Assembly (NCBI GenBank): GCA_030770425.1
Contig: JASJFT010000004.1
Coordinates: forward strand, 1 to 64,000
Direction: 5' to 3'
DNA length: 64,000 nucleotides
From: Darksidea phi
Lineage: Eukaryota; Ascomycota; Dothideomycetes; Pleosporales; Lentitheciaceae
Below are positions 33,718 to 46,387 of the stretch, one piece after another. The first letter of the stretch is position 1. Every line of letters starts with the position of its first letter. The position numbers and the translations under genes were made by a program. The notes under the pieces were generated by a model. The model was not told the origin of the DNA and did not search any database. It saw only the letters and a list, made by a program, of their open reading frames with translations.

Positions 33718-34681
33718 GTGCGCTTTCCCTGTATAATTTGTTCTCTACGGTCGTCGATTGTTTTGGCAGGCGAGCGTGGACAGAGAATGGTGCTGATGCG
33801 GATGGATGGAGTGGGTGGCGTTCTCGCTAGCAGGGCGTTATGGGTCGGGTTTGGGTCTTGGAATGCCTATAACAAGCGCTTTTGAACTCCTTCATACCGT
33901 CGTGCCTGTACATTGGACTCCAGTACATACCATTCATACCATCCTACTCAAGTTCACAACGCTATATTGACATGGCTCAGTAGAATGCTAGGCGCATACA
34001 TCTTCGAGGTTTCTTGCGGGCATCATCCTCGCAAGGAAAACGCCACAAAATCGATCATCCTCGGCCGCGATAAATGGCTTTGGGGAAAACATGCCGCATG
34101 GAGAAGGTTGGGCGTGGGCTCGTGCAGGGGTAGACGAGGTGAGTTCACGTGGGTGAATGCGTGCAGATGTGCGTTTCTGGCTTGATCTACATTCACAATC
34201 TAGCATTATCGCGAAATTCTCTTACTAGGCTTGGAGGAGCTTAGTTCAGAGGCGGAACTGGGACTCCCTGAATTCAGGGATGCGTTGTAAGCCAATTTGT
34301 ACGCGACGTGGCTTAAAGGATAAGCATATATAATTAGGCAACCCGAAAGTGGGCAAGAGGAAATCTTTAGCGAGTCTTCTCAGGCGACGCGAGCAAGCGT
34401 GTTCATTGGTGGGCATGGTTTGAGAAACAGGAGGCTGGGCCTGGCCATTCTACGGCATGTGTAGCCATATCGGCTAGGCGCTCAGCCTCGTCTACTTCTA
34501 GGAGTTTCGCCAATGTTGGTTTATTAGGTTTTTCTCAGCCGCAGCAGGAGGTTTCAGCCATGTTACGGAGTATATAGGCAATGGATGGCTCTCTTTCTGT
34601 ACTTGCCGTTGCCTTTTTTTCATTTGCGCCGCAGAACAGTGTGCGACCGTCTACGCCTACGGCGTTACTATTCACTCCACA
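33718..34681. other. Intergenic, no gene seen
   Basis: Nearly 1 kb between two plus-strand genes with only short frames. It includes a perfect 16-base palindrome at 34265-34280, listed separately. Confidence 0.5.
34265..34280. repeat. Perfect 16-base palindrome
   Basis: TCCCTGAATTCAGGGA equals its own reverse complement. It lies about 400 bases upstream of the prion-like gene and could be a dimeric protein-binding site; chance is also possible. Confidence 0.4.
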
Positions 34682-36860
34682 ATGTCTTTGCCACCGCACT
34701 GGATGACGTCTTATGATAAAGAAAAGGGTAGAATATGCTATGTTCATAAGTTGAGCGGGGTTACACAGCATCATCTCCCAAAACCTGGGGATGAGAATGG
34801 AAACAAACAGCAGATGGCTCCGCAGCAGTCTCAGCAGACGCTCGATTCCATCACCTCATCCATGTCTGCCATCTCAGTCTCCGAGGCGAGGCAAACAGGT
34901 TATCCAGAGTCGAATCCCCGCCCAGGAGCTCAATACCCTCAGCAGAACGTGCTCCAGCATGGCTCCATTACATCGATACAATCGTCTAATGGGCCCATCC
35001 AGCCTACCATTGGACAACTACAGCAACCAGGACTGACGCAACCATCCCAACCTACGCAATACAGTGCGCAGATCCAAGTCAACTACCACCAGAGTGCTAG
35101 CTATGCTCCTGGAGGGGGGCCGGGAGTACCGTCAAATGGCCAGGTCCAACCCAACGGACAGTCCAACATGAATGCATGCTCTGGCCAGGCACCAACACCT
35201 CAGTACACTGTAAGCGTTCCATTTCAATCATGCTAGGCGATGCAAGGCATTAAATCTTCGTCAGTCTAACTCCGATTTACCCACACCTCCGCCGGCATAC
35301 TCAAAGGTAGTACAAGCTCCTCCACAATTTGTACCTCAGCAGTATGCGTCGACTCCTCCACCCCAGCAGCAGCAGCAGCAGACAATGCAACCCAGCCAAC
35401 AAATACCTACGTTCCAGCCTGCGCAACAAAACATGAACCAACCAGCACCCTTGCAAGCACTATATGGCCCTGGCAGTCAGCAACCACAGCCCCAATTCCA
35501 AGCTCAGAGTAATGCACCACCCACAAACCCAGCCTTCACAAATCAAAATAACGCTCAGAACACTCCAGCGCCGGCAGTACAGTTCATACAACCTGGAGTC
35601 ATCCAGTCATCCCAATACCCAGTATCGCCCATGCAGGCGGCGCCCTGGCAGCCCGCACCAACAGCACCAGCACCAGCACGGATGCAGCAACAATATGCAC
35701 CTTCTATGCAGCCGTCTCCGATGCAGCAACAATATCCAATGACATACCCGGTATCTCAACCAAATAACGCTCAGCAACCGTCTACGGCCCCCCCTCGGTA
35801 CCAACCCCTTGCACAACCCCAGCAGTCGCCTGTTCAGGCAGGTCCTGTACCGCAACAGCAGATGAATGCTTACAATCCTCAACTCGCGCAGCCTTACGCT
35901 GTCGGTCCTCAGCATGCTCCCAGGCCTGTGGCTCAGCCTGTGCAACAAGCGCCCCATGCTGCGTATCCCAATACAACTGTCCAGTATGTCAACCAGCAAC
36001 AGCCACCTAACACCAATGTGCAGTATGGAAACCAGCCGCAGCAACAGCAACAGCAGCCCAACGCCAACTTTCAGTACGGCAACCAGCAACAGCAGCCGCA
36101 GCAGCAGCAGCAACAACAACAGCAACAACAGCCACCTAACCCCAACGCCCAGTATGTCAACCAACAGCAGCCACTTAACACCAACGTCCAATACGTCAAT
36201 CAACAGCCGCAAAATCAAACGCAGAAAACTCAGTTCCAGTATCAGCAACGCCCACAAACCCTAGCAGCCCCTTTCAAGCCGGCTCCCATGCCGCAGGGTC
36301 AACGTCCAGTAAACAGACCGCACGCACCGCAAAACAACGGGCAACGACCTCCTCGGCCCCATGCTGCGCAGGCCGCTCAAAGTCAACAGGGTGTTGGAAC
36401 GAGCGTCAAGAAATTCTGGAAGGGGAACAAGGGCAAACTAGCGATGGGGGCCGGCATTGGCGGTGCACTCTTGGCTGGTCTTGTAGGCGCTGAAATCGGC
36501 GACGGATTCGGCGACATGTTTGAAGGGGGTGGCGGTGGTGAAGATTTTTCTGAAGGCTTTGGAGGGGGCGAGGACTGCGGGGGTGGAGGTGAGGAGTATG
36601 GGGGAGGAGAAGAGTATGGAGGGGGTGGCGGCGAGTATGCTGGCGGAGGAGAAGAATATGCTGGAGGTGAAGCGTATGCTGGCGGTGAAGCGTATACTGG
36701 CGGAGGTGAGGCATATGCTGATCCTGCTGCTGTTTATGACCAGCAACAGATGCTCCTGGATCAGCAACAGGCGATGGACGCCCAGACTCTGGCAGCCATG
36801 GATCAGTCAGGGGCGTCTTTCCAAGCAGCAGCGGGTGAGAATGCGGCGTCCTATATATAG
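34682..36860 (+). CDS. Prion-like Q/P/N-rich protein with degenerate WW start
   Basis: Two exons, 34682-35209 and 35265-36860, joined by a 55-nt intron (GTAAGC...TCGTCAG), encode 707 residues. The N-terminus resembles a WW domain (LPPHWMTSYDKEKGR, YVHKLSGVTQ), but the second tryptophan is replaced by histidine. About 400 residues of Gln/Pro/Asn-rich low complexity follow, with repeated units of the type PNTNVQYVNQQQ and a pure glutamine run from CAG/CAA codons near 36100. The C-terminal part has a basic patch (VKKFWKGNKGK), a glycine-zipper-like hydrophobic stretch (GAGIGGALLAGLVGAEIG) and about ten GGGEEYGGGEEY-type repeats. Low-complexity proteins of this sort often phase-separate or aggregate. 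The function is unknown; similar WW/low-complexity proteins occur in other ascomycetes. Confidence 0.85.
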
Positions 36861-37661
36861 AAATTCACTTGGGTTTGGAGGCTAAAGGAAGGCATGGACT
36901 GGCAATATACAAGGGGGATTATTGCGTAAGAGGTGGGGTTTTGAATAGAAAACGATCGTTCAAACATCGTTGTGTCTGCTTCTAGTTCTTTGGTATTATA
37001 GAGAGCGGTTTAGCATACGCGCTATTATTGTTGATCGTGGACCGGGTGCTATGGCTGAACCACCCAAGACTGTGCCACGTCAATATAGATTATACAACTT
37101 ACTCTCCAAAGACTAGGAGTGAAGCGCGTTATGAGTGATCGCTCCACTTAGCCGCCGACTGGATGTTTTGCCAGCCTTGAAATACCTAAGCGCTCCCATC
37201 TCAGCGATGGTATCAAATTCCGCCTTGTGGGGGTTAGGCTAGGTGGTCTGGAAAAACTATCGGCCTATCGTCATACTTGTACTCAAGGAAATCCTCTGGT
37301 GATTCAATACCCTGTGTCTCGATGCTTGTGATCAAGCTGACTTGGTTCAATGTTGGAAGATATTACCTGGGGATTCGACTTGGTCGTGGTGTTGGTTGAG
37401 CACACCCCGGCCGCGATTGGCGCAGGGAAGCGCCTCAATGACGTCCCGCCAATGCACATCTTGGTGCTGCTTGCCTGCGTAGTGGAGGCTGATGCGTCCT
37501 GCTTCTGATTCCATATTGCGATACCGTTCCTTCTCCTCGCTGTATCTACGGTTATTCTTGATCATGTGTCTTCTATAGCTTTCCATATTGCCAATGTCTT
37601 GTTCTGATACCCAGCGCACGCGTCACTGAGACTCGCGTTACCCAAACCACACGTCGGTCCA
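36861..37661. other. Intergenic, weak minus frame only
   Basis: About 800 bases between two plus-strand genes. A minus-strand frame at 37347-37619 is polar and protein-like but has no ATG at its start and lies over the 5' flank of the Spo71-like gene; not called. Confidence 0.45.
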
Positions 37662-40600
37662 ATGCCGGGACAGCGGCCACACTCATGGCACCACCAGCCT
37701 GACATTGCGAGCTTGTCGCAGGAATCGTACACCGCACAGCGCCTAGTATGTCTTTAGTTGTCTGTCTCGATTATGGAAATTATGAGCTGACCCTGGCTAG
37801 CAACATGCGACCCCCGAACACCTGTACCTCACGTCGAGACGCTTCTTCATCGGGCCCATCCCCGTACGCATCCCCGCAGCTTTCGCTCGACGCAGGCTTA
37901 CGCAAGGACACAGGAAGGATGGCTGAAGACGCACCGTCGCGACTGGTACAAGCGCCACCTGCACATCAACTACTCGACCCGCACCAGCACATTCTCCTCG
38001 ACGGACCGTCGCGACTCGCGCCAACGACGCTTGACAGGCCTTGATGGGCCCAGCGCCTCGGCCCTGTTCCAGCACAGCTTCCCGCAGCCCGACGAGCTCG
38101 ACGTGGATGATGAGGAGCAAGGCCAGCAGAACGGGCAGGCGAGCGGCACACAAGGAGGGGAGACGGCGCCACCGCCCCCGCTGCAGGTCCCCCGAGCGTC
38201 GGGGCAGAAGGAGAATGTCATGTCTAGGGATGAGGATGCCGAATTTGTAGATGCCGAATCCGAACCTGACGAGGAGCTGCGCATCTATACCCACGAAGAA
38301 GCTCCACGGACCGACTCCGACCCTCTGAAAGTGCAAAACACGCGGCGGTCAAGCAACAAGTCCTTCGTAACTGCATCGTCACAGCGCGAACCCGCCACCG
38401 ATGATGACGTAGACGAGGAAGCAGTCAACACAGAAGAGCAGGAACAGGCAAGTAGCTTACGAATTCGTACTGGCCAAGGGGAGGGAGGAAGCAAGGCATT
38501 GGGCAAACGACCGCTATCTACCGTGGAGAGCACCAATGGCGCCCCTGCGTCCACTATTGGAAAGCCCTCGGTAGATGCAGTGTCTACTACATCGTTGCTG
38601 CGCACTGCTGACAAAGACAAGGCTCCTCCCAATGCTGGCCCCAAGTCGCCGTCTAAGGGCATCCTCGCAAGAGTCAAGAGGAGGTCAGAGCCGGGCTCAT
38701 CGTCAGAACCCAGCAGCCGCGTCGAATCAAGCCTTTCACGCCAGAAGTCAAATCTCCGCAATCTCGTCAAGTTCGACATTCCCGACGACTCGAAGCGAGC
38801 GTCGATTCATCTGAGGGCGAAACAGGCGCAGATGACGGTCCAGCGAGCGTCGACGAGGCTGAAGCGAAGGAAAATAAAGGACGGCCTTGTGGTAAAGATG
38901 GAGAGGATGCTTGTGAGGGTGGACATGGCAGGTAGGGAGTTGCCGGATGATTTCGACGAGAATGGCAGCCAGAAGATTGAATCGAGGGTCAAGGACAAGT
39001 GGCGGGAGTATATGATTGTGTGCAGGCATAGCTCTTCCGAAGACGCCGACTTTGTGTTGCAAATGTACAAGACGAGGGTGAGTAGTGCTTCCGGATATGC
39101 AAGCCGTCATGCTCATTGCGCTTTAGGTCATACCAGAAATCGAACAGCCAAATGCCAGCAAGCGAGCCGCATACGAGATACCACTCGGCCGCAAGATCAC
39201 GAAAGTCAATCTGTATTCTTCGCTAGACAAGTCAGTCGTCGTGTGGATGCCGGTGTCTAGGGGAATCCGCATCTTCATCATGCAGGCGCGCACTGCTTCC
39301 AATGCTGTCGAATGGTACACCTTCCTACGGAACGTAATGGGCTGGCGCCGCTCGTCCCAACTCCAAATCAACATCCCAGATATGAGCGTTAGTCTTCGAA
39401 TCTCTGATCCTTTCAAAAACCTGGAAGCATCACAGGTTGAGGCTCAAGAAGCCACCGACTCTGACAACGAGGAAGCTATTTTGAAGACTATGCAAGAGGA
39501 GCAGGCTGTCGCAGCGAGTCTCATTAGGCGATGTCTAGATCAGCTTGAAGACTCGCCAGAGTGGGCTGATGTGCTCACCTCATGGATCAGTAACCAACGG
39601 ATTGGGCTTGCGTGGAAGCGGTACGATCGGCTCGAGTGGATACATGGCGCCAACGAACGCAAGATGTACGGCACGATTGCCATGGCCAAGTCGCATGAGC
39701 TGGAACTCCGACCCAAGTCGCATTACCCTACCACGGCTGTGACACGCAAGAAGCATAAAACGTTGACGGAACCTGTGCCTGTCGAAGGCTTTCTCATTCG
39801 GCTTACAAGCCAGCGTGGACGTGCAAGACGACTAGGCTTGATGTACCACAAGCAGCTATACTTCTCCACCCACGACCACTTTCTCGTTTTCTCGCGACCG
39901 ACAAATGCTGCACCACCACCGCCCCCGAAACTTCCAAGCTCGAATCGGTCGGCTGTCCCGTCGGCGCGCGTCATCGCTGACAAGACTCCGGATACCTGGG
40001 CGGTCAATCCGTATCCTCTGGAAGATGATGGCATTGCGTGGTTGTCGGAAGATTCTCCAATCACACCAGATGCTAGGAAACTCCATGATGAGGATGCTGC
40101 GGACGAAGCAAGGCGTAAAGAGCAAAACCTTCTCAACTGTGATGGCTACATCAACCTTTGCAATGTCGTCAAGGTGCGAAAAGCGAAGAAGGGCGCTACC
40201 CCGGTGGATGACAACATCGAATCGGGCTCTGATGTAGACTTTGATGAGGAGGTGGATGATACTACAAGGGATGATGGGGCGACAACGGAGCTTGACATTG
40301 ACCGGACATTGGAGCTTGTCATGAAGAATGGCCTGATCATCCGCTTGCAGGTATGCTTACACACTTTTGTGCCGCGAATCGCAGCTGACATCGAAATAGG
40401 CCGCCGACCAAGCTCGCCGAAAAGAATGGATCAAGCACCTCCGCGCCTTAGCGAAGTACTGGAAGCACCGCACCACGGCCGACATCAGCCTCTACAAATC
40501 CACTCGTTCCCGCAACCTTAGTGCCCTTAACATTGACGAAGAAGGGGAAGCCTACATTGGCCAGTTCGCTAGAAAATGGGAAGTCACACAATCTTACGCT

Positions 40601-41257
40601 TCACCTCAGCTGTACAACATGTGCGGTATCGCATGCTGTCGCAGCATCCACATGAGCGGGACCCTCTACCGCAAACCACGTATTCACGCGCCCTTCTCCC
40701 GCTGCAGCGTCATCCTCACCGCCGGTACCTTACTCATCTTTCAGGATGTGCTCCGTAGCAATACGGGCCAACAGCTAGCGCACATCCACCATGAACGCAT
40801 GGCAAACCTCGACCTAAGAGACTGCTACATCTACTCGGGCCTCCTCACCGAATCCGACCTCTTGTACCAAAATCAAACCTTTGACGCCAACAAGCCCGGC
40901 CACCACGCCCTCCCGCGCATCTACCTCGAAGACGGCTGGACGTCCACTGACGAAGACGTCATGACTACCTTTGTTGTCTGGCACGGTAAGAGCAAGAGTT
41001 GGTTCAGGGCCGAAGAGGGTGCCGGTGCAGGCGAAAGCGCGAGAAAGCAAGGGAAGAGGACGAAGCTGAAGAGGGTGGCTAAGTTGGGTTCTAAAGGTAG
41101 AAGTGTGGTGTTCAGGGCGAGGAGTCGTGCGGAGAGGGATCATTGGGTGCTTGCGATACAGAACGAAATTGGGAGGGTGCAGGGCGGTAGCGGAGAAGAC
41201 TTTAGGATCGAAGAGAGCGGGGTTGTTAGGGGAGCTAATGGAGGCACGAGCGCGTAG
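37662..41257 (+). CDS. SPO71: Spo71-like protein with two PH domains
   Basis: Homologue of yeast Spo71, a PH-domain protein that recruits Vps13 to the prospore membrane during spore formation; in moulds the role is less known. Exons 37662-37745, 37801-37863, 37914-39077, 39127-40350 and 40400-41257 join in frame to 1130 residues (yeast Spo71 about 1245). Exons 1-2 restore EHLYLTSRRFFIGPIP, followed by EGWLKTHRRDWYKRHLHIN. A long acidic, serine-rich region comes next (about 90-280). The conserved core follows (GRKITKVNLYSSLDKSVVVW). PH1 spans about 650-860, from EGFLIRLTSQRGRARRLGL to EWIKHLRALAKYWK, with an acidic insertion. PH2 spans about 918-1120 and ends ERDHWVLAIQNEIG. The small upstream exons were found by splice logic and are well supported by frame. 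Confidence 0.9.
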
Positions 41258-41995
41258 TGTGCGTCAACGTGCCGCGATGCTTCTGAAGATGATGAGTTTT
41301 GAACTAAAGGGTGGGTTTTTCGTTTTGAATGAATACCCTGGTATGGATTGGCTAGGCTGCTTGATTCTTGCACACACGACAGAATGTTTTAGCTGGTAGT
41401 ATTATTATTACTTCTATCCTTCATACCGGGCTTAGTTAAACCATGTGGCAATATTTCGCAGCACTCATTGTCGTACTCGTTTTTCGTGAAGTCTGTTGCG
41501 TAACGTTTACTGTTGACACTGAGATGCAACTAGCAAAGCAGAGTCAGACAGGAAAATACGAACTCGAGGCTCTTGACCAGCCTAGGGAGGTCAGGCAATG
41601 AGCATTACTTTCTTGGTAAGCGCCCCGCCTTGCACCGGTGCCCGGCCTTACACACACCGCACCCTATCGTATGCTCTAAAAGCACTCCGGCGCTGGGCAC
41701 AGGTCCGATTTTTTGTTTGCGTTTACTCGGATAGCTTTACCTAGAACATATTCCTTTAGTAGGCGGCTAGTCAGTCACTAGTGTTAGAGACTCTGGAGGT
41801 CAACTGCATAAGGCCAGTTAATTGAACCAGAAGGTGCGTTACGGTCTTTAGTCAGCCACTTGCCGGGGACCATTTTCAGCTCAGCCTGCTGCCACCCGCA
41901 TTTTCAACACCTCTCTTGCCGCAACATACTCCCCTAGGCTCTAGGGATTCAGCGATACGATCAGGTAGAGCGAAATATAAAACCAGAGGGTGGAG
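41258..41995. other. Intergenic, no gene seen
   Basis: About 740 bases between the Spo71-like gene and the NLR-like gene, both plus strand. Only short frames are present; the long minus frame nearby (41941-42543) is a shadow of the NLR coding sequence. Confidence 0.55.
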
Positions 41996-44900
41996 ATGAC
42001 CGAAAAGCACACCGAGCTCACGCAGCTTTGGGAGGAGGCAGTGGACGCATACTTGAACAAGTCGAAGAGAGGACAGATTGCGCAGAAGTGGAAAACGCCA
42101 ATAGACACGCAGGCCGATCTGGACAAGCTGATCGAACAGCATGAATCCGACTTCTCGCAATTTCGAAGGTCTCGTGGGAAGTTCTGGGGTGTACTGATGG
42201 GCACGATGAGACAGTTGCAGACCCTTGGAAATGTTGCGCGGGCAGGTCTCGGACTGACCCCGTTCGCACCGGCGTCTGTCCTCATTGAGGTCGGCCTTTT
42301 TCTCATCGGTTCTGGTGAGGCGGTTGCCGATACGTATGACGCACTTGAAACCCTGTTCAAGAGGATTAGGGACATCACAGACCGTTTGGACGAGTATTTA
42401 ACTGGAAGCATTGACCAAAAGCTTCGCAAGGTCGTGATTAAGCTTCTCGGCTCACTCCTCGACGTCTTCTGCGAAGCCGAAGCAGCCATCAGACGTGGAC
42501 GAGGAAAGGAGATGATGCGACGAGTAGTCGGCAAGGAGAACAAAATTCAATCCGCACTAGACCGTCTTGACGAGTCGGTACGAACGGAAATCGCCCTCAT
42601 CGCAGCAAAGACATACGCTACCACGCGAAGCATAGATGAAAAGGCAGAGGTTGAGAGACAACAAACTCTGCTTCGGCGAGCTCTCCGCGCAGACGCAGCT
42701 GGGGATAACGAAGCGTTCGACAAGAACGTTCAAACCTCCAGGCTTCCACGGTCAGGAGATTGGATGTTGGAAGAGCCGCTGTACGAACAATGGTATCAAA
42801 CTGAGTTCGCTGTCTTGTGGATTCTGAGCAAACCGGGCACCGGGAAGACATATCTAGCTTCACGAATTCTCTCTCACATACGACAGCACTCTGGACTCGC
42901 AAGCTACTTCTACATTAGAGAAGGCATGAACACTCAGCACACCTCTGAGGTCGTTTTGAAAGCGATTGCCTACCAAGCCACTAAACTTTATGATCTATAT
43001 CGCGAACAGGCAATCGCTGTCTGCAACGATGGGAATAGCCTTCTTAGCCCGGAATCAATATGGGAGAGCCTTTTCGTCAAACCCTTCAGCAATGACAAAA
43101 CCAAGCCTCTTTATATTGTTATTGATGGGGTTGATGAGGCCACCTCAGAGGATCAGGAGTTGTTGGTCAAACTGGCTAAAGGGCTGTTAGACTTGCGATC
43201 TACTGGTCGCAAGTTTCCAGCTATTCAGCTGTTGCTGTTGGGACGGCCAGAACTCGAGTACTACGTATCGAATGTGTGGAGAGGAGAGAAAAGACGTCCA
43301 AAAATAATACATATAAACCCTTCCCTATCAAAGGCAGACGTCGAGAAATTCATAAGAAAAAGAGTCACAGAGGGCATTCCCCTCCTGCAAAAGATGCGCC
43401 AGGGTCCTTCCAAGCGGCTGAAAAGAGATATCATCGAGACACTCTGCAAAAGCTCCGATGGCATGTTCATGCTCGCCAAGCTCATGCTCGCAGAAGTGAA
43501 GGACATGAACAAGCCAGAGTTGATTCGAGAGGCCCTAGCAAAACCGCCTCAGGGCCTAGATGGCATGTTTAAACGTGTGATCACAAGGTTAACCGTGATG
43601 GGAGGGTTTGACAAGCAAGATCTCAATGAGATGATTATATGGGTTGCCTGCGCCAAACGTGATTTGCTCCTTGGAGAATTAGACCTCGTTTTGAAGTTAA
43701 GGGACCTTCGGCAAGGTGGCATTGTTGGGCTCGAAGATGAGTTGAAGACGAGATTTGGATCCTTCTTTAGCGTTACATCCCCCGAGACTGTTACTTACAA
43801 CCAGGATGACGAAGGGTCTGTTGCTGCCAGTGACACGACGGACCAGTCGGCATCATCTGTTTCAGGGGAGAGTGCAGAGTCGGAGGATGAGATGGATTCA
43901 GACTTAGATGATTGGAACGCCGACGACGCAGGTGACCGCAAGGACGAAGATGACGATGAGAACGTACCGCAAAGATTCTTCGTCGCAACTGTCAAATTCG
44001 GCCATGCAAGCATCGGCCAGCACTTTCGCTCCGCCCCCTTCCACAAGGGGATAGGTATGGACCTCAACCTTGCGCAGGCACATGTTACCTTGACATGCCT
44101 ACTTTTCCTGACCGGAAACATTCCGAAAAGAAAGCAAATGCCTTGGCGTGAACCCAGTCTTTTCCAATATTCCGCGGATCATTTCTTGGATCATCTCGTG
44201 GAGGTGAATTTCGAAGAGCTTAGGTCTCTCCATCCCGATAAGTTTAAGACACTAGCAGATGAGGTCTTAGCACTGTTCGGAGATCGCTTTGCTCTTAGTC
44301 GATGGTTTCACGGCGTTTCTGACGAGTGCAAGTTCATGTACCAGCTCTTCAGTTGGAACACTTGCTCTCGCCTTCGGAAATGTATTCCTATACCGGCATC
44401 CGGCGTTGACGAGAACAATGCATTGGACATTCACTGGTTGTCAATTGACAAAACTTCGCTCGAGATCCTACTTGAACCATTCGCCCAGTACGTTGCTGAG
44501 GCCTGGCTTGCGTGGGATTCTTGCGACCCAATGCGAGCTGTACTCTTCCTTCAGGGATATCAGTCTACCGTGAGTGAAATCAGCTTTTCTTCTCGTTTTT
44601 GAGGATTTTTTCTCGACTTGTCACCTGCCATCACAGTTTTTGCAGACTGTCATTCTGTATCGGGATCATATACGTCCGCATGAAACAGTGTCAGGCTAAC
44701 AGTCGAGCTAGCGAGATACCAAGCCTGATAAGCAATGGTCAATACCCCCCAATCGCCCCTTTGAACACATAGCCGAGAGTATATCCCCACAGGAGATTCG
44801 CGAGATGGCATTACTTGGCGGATTGGAGAGAAACAGGGCATGGCATTTCGCCCTTGGTTCTACGTTCTGCAGAATCAAGACACGCCAGCACTTGCTCGCA

Positions 44901-46325
44901 GCCGTAGAAGAATTTCGACACGCCGTTCGACTAAGCGAGGACCTGGAACAGAAGGGGAGGGCGCACTACGAAGAAGCGTATGCGCTCTGGATGCTGGGAA
45001 AATACGAAGATGCAATCGCTGCAGCTTCAAAAGCCTTGGACATCCTCCCTGCTTACGGCTATTTGGCTCTTCCACTGCGTAGACTGATCCAACGTGCAAA
45101 CCTGGAGTTGGGCAACCAGGAAGCCGCACTCATAGCCTCGTCGAAAGCATGGGAGACTTCCCCCTATGATCCTGGCGTGGCATCCGACATGATCTTTACC
45201 GCTCATCGCACCGGTCAATATTCGGAGACGATCAGAATTATAAGGTCACTTCTCAGGGATGAGACTTCCGAGAATGGAGCCAACTTCCTTGGCGACATCA
45301 TAACGTGCGAGCACTCGCGAAGATACGTGACTAAATACATTTCGGTTGCTTGTGCTAAAACGGGCCAACTGGATCTAGCCAGAGACGCTTTTATGGCTTT
45401 AAAAAGTCAAGCTACGAACTCTGGGCACCCCAAGGGTATGGCTGCGGCAGATGCGGCGCTTGCACAGCTGTATTTTGGATTCTATCGGGATGACGAAAAG
45501 GCGATTGTGCTATGGGAGGATATTGTGAAGGACTATCCTCACACCATTTCGGCTTTTAACGCCTCCTTCGCGTTGGCGCCATTATACTTCACTAGAGCAA
45601 TGGATTCAGATCCAGTAGAAGCACTTACCTGGGTATCGAAGATGGAGCAGCTTGTTGAGCTTTTGGAGCCCATGACATCAAGCTCAGACATGTTCCCTAC
45701 CCGAAATGAGGTATCGGCGCTGTTGGGACGATGGTATACAGAACAGGGCAAGGCAGACCTAGCACGCGCAAAAATCCTGCCCATGGTCAAACGAAGCATC
45801 TGTGAATTGACGGACAGGGATGAAAGCAACGATTACTATGCCTACGACAGCCTTGCCAGGGCGCTGCTCTGTTGCGGGGATCGGACGAATGCTGCGATAA
45901 GCTGGGCATTCATAATTCCACTCATAATTCCACTCCAAAAGTCCAAAGAACTCCAAGAATATGAGGCTAGTCGAGACAATAGTGGGTCTACCGAAACCGA
46001 AGCGAATGCTCACATCAACGTGCCTTTCAATTTCATCTGTCATTGTGATGGTGGGTGTAACCGGCGTGGGGTCCTTTTCAAATCCTTTCTCATATGCGAG
46101 ATATGTGTCGATGTTGGTTTCTGTGATGAATGCCACCAGAAGCTCATCGATGGAAATGCTACATTGAGGATCTGTAATCCCAAGCATCCTATGTTTGAGA
46201 TTTATCCGCCGAGAGGACTGGTTACTAGAGAAGCTGGGGGGTACATGGTCAGGATTAGTGACGAGCAGGCGGTCCATGCTGATGAATGGTTGAGTAAAAT
46301 TAGCCGGGAGTGGCTTGGTGCATAA
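41996..46325 (+). CDS. NLR-like STAND receptor: Goodbye-NACHT-TPR-zinc
   Basis: Two exons, 41996-44569 and 44712-46325, encode 1395 residues. The 142-nt intron (GTGAGT...GAGCTAG, perfect CTAAC branch site) joins FLQGYQST to RDTKPDKQWSIPPN in phase 0. The N-terminal 200 residues match the pattern of the fungal Goodbye domain (WEEAVDAYL; ESDFSQFRRSRGKFWGVL; DALETLFKRI). A NACHT-type NTPase follows: Walker A KPGTGKT near 280-284, Walker B LYIVIDGVDEA near 371-381, sensor-like LLLGRPELEYY. After an acidic linker (about 601-657), tetratricopeptide-like helical repeats fill about 880-1200 (AYALWMLGKYEDAIAAASKA). A ZZ-like zinc finger lies at about 1297-1350 (CHCDGGC, then CEICVDVGFCDECH). Such proteins act in fungal non-self recognition and programmed cell death; the partner here is unknown. 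Confidence 0.88.
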
Positions 46326-46387
46326 TAGGACTATAGAAGTCGAACTATCAGAAACTCAACAGTTCAACCGGAAGCTCCACGACTAGC

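Noticed and set aside
35607..36257. Leucine-rich minus-strand frame of 216 codons
   Set aside because: Antisense shadow of the Gln-rich repeats of the prion-like gene; CAG/CAA codons read as Leu on the other strand.
37347..37619. Polar minus-strand frame of 90 codons
   Set aside because: Begins at GTG just after a stop, with no upstream exon; overlaps the 5' flank of the Spo71-like gene.
38285..38779. Minus-strand serine/leucine-rich frame
   Set aside because: Antisense to the acidic serine-rich region of the Spo71-like gene.
41941..42543. Minus-strand 200-codon frame
   Set aside because: Antisense to the Goodbye domain of the NLR-like gene, whose own reading is strongly supported.
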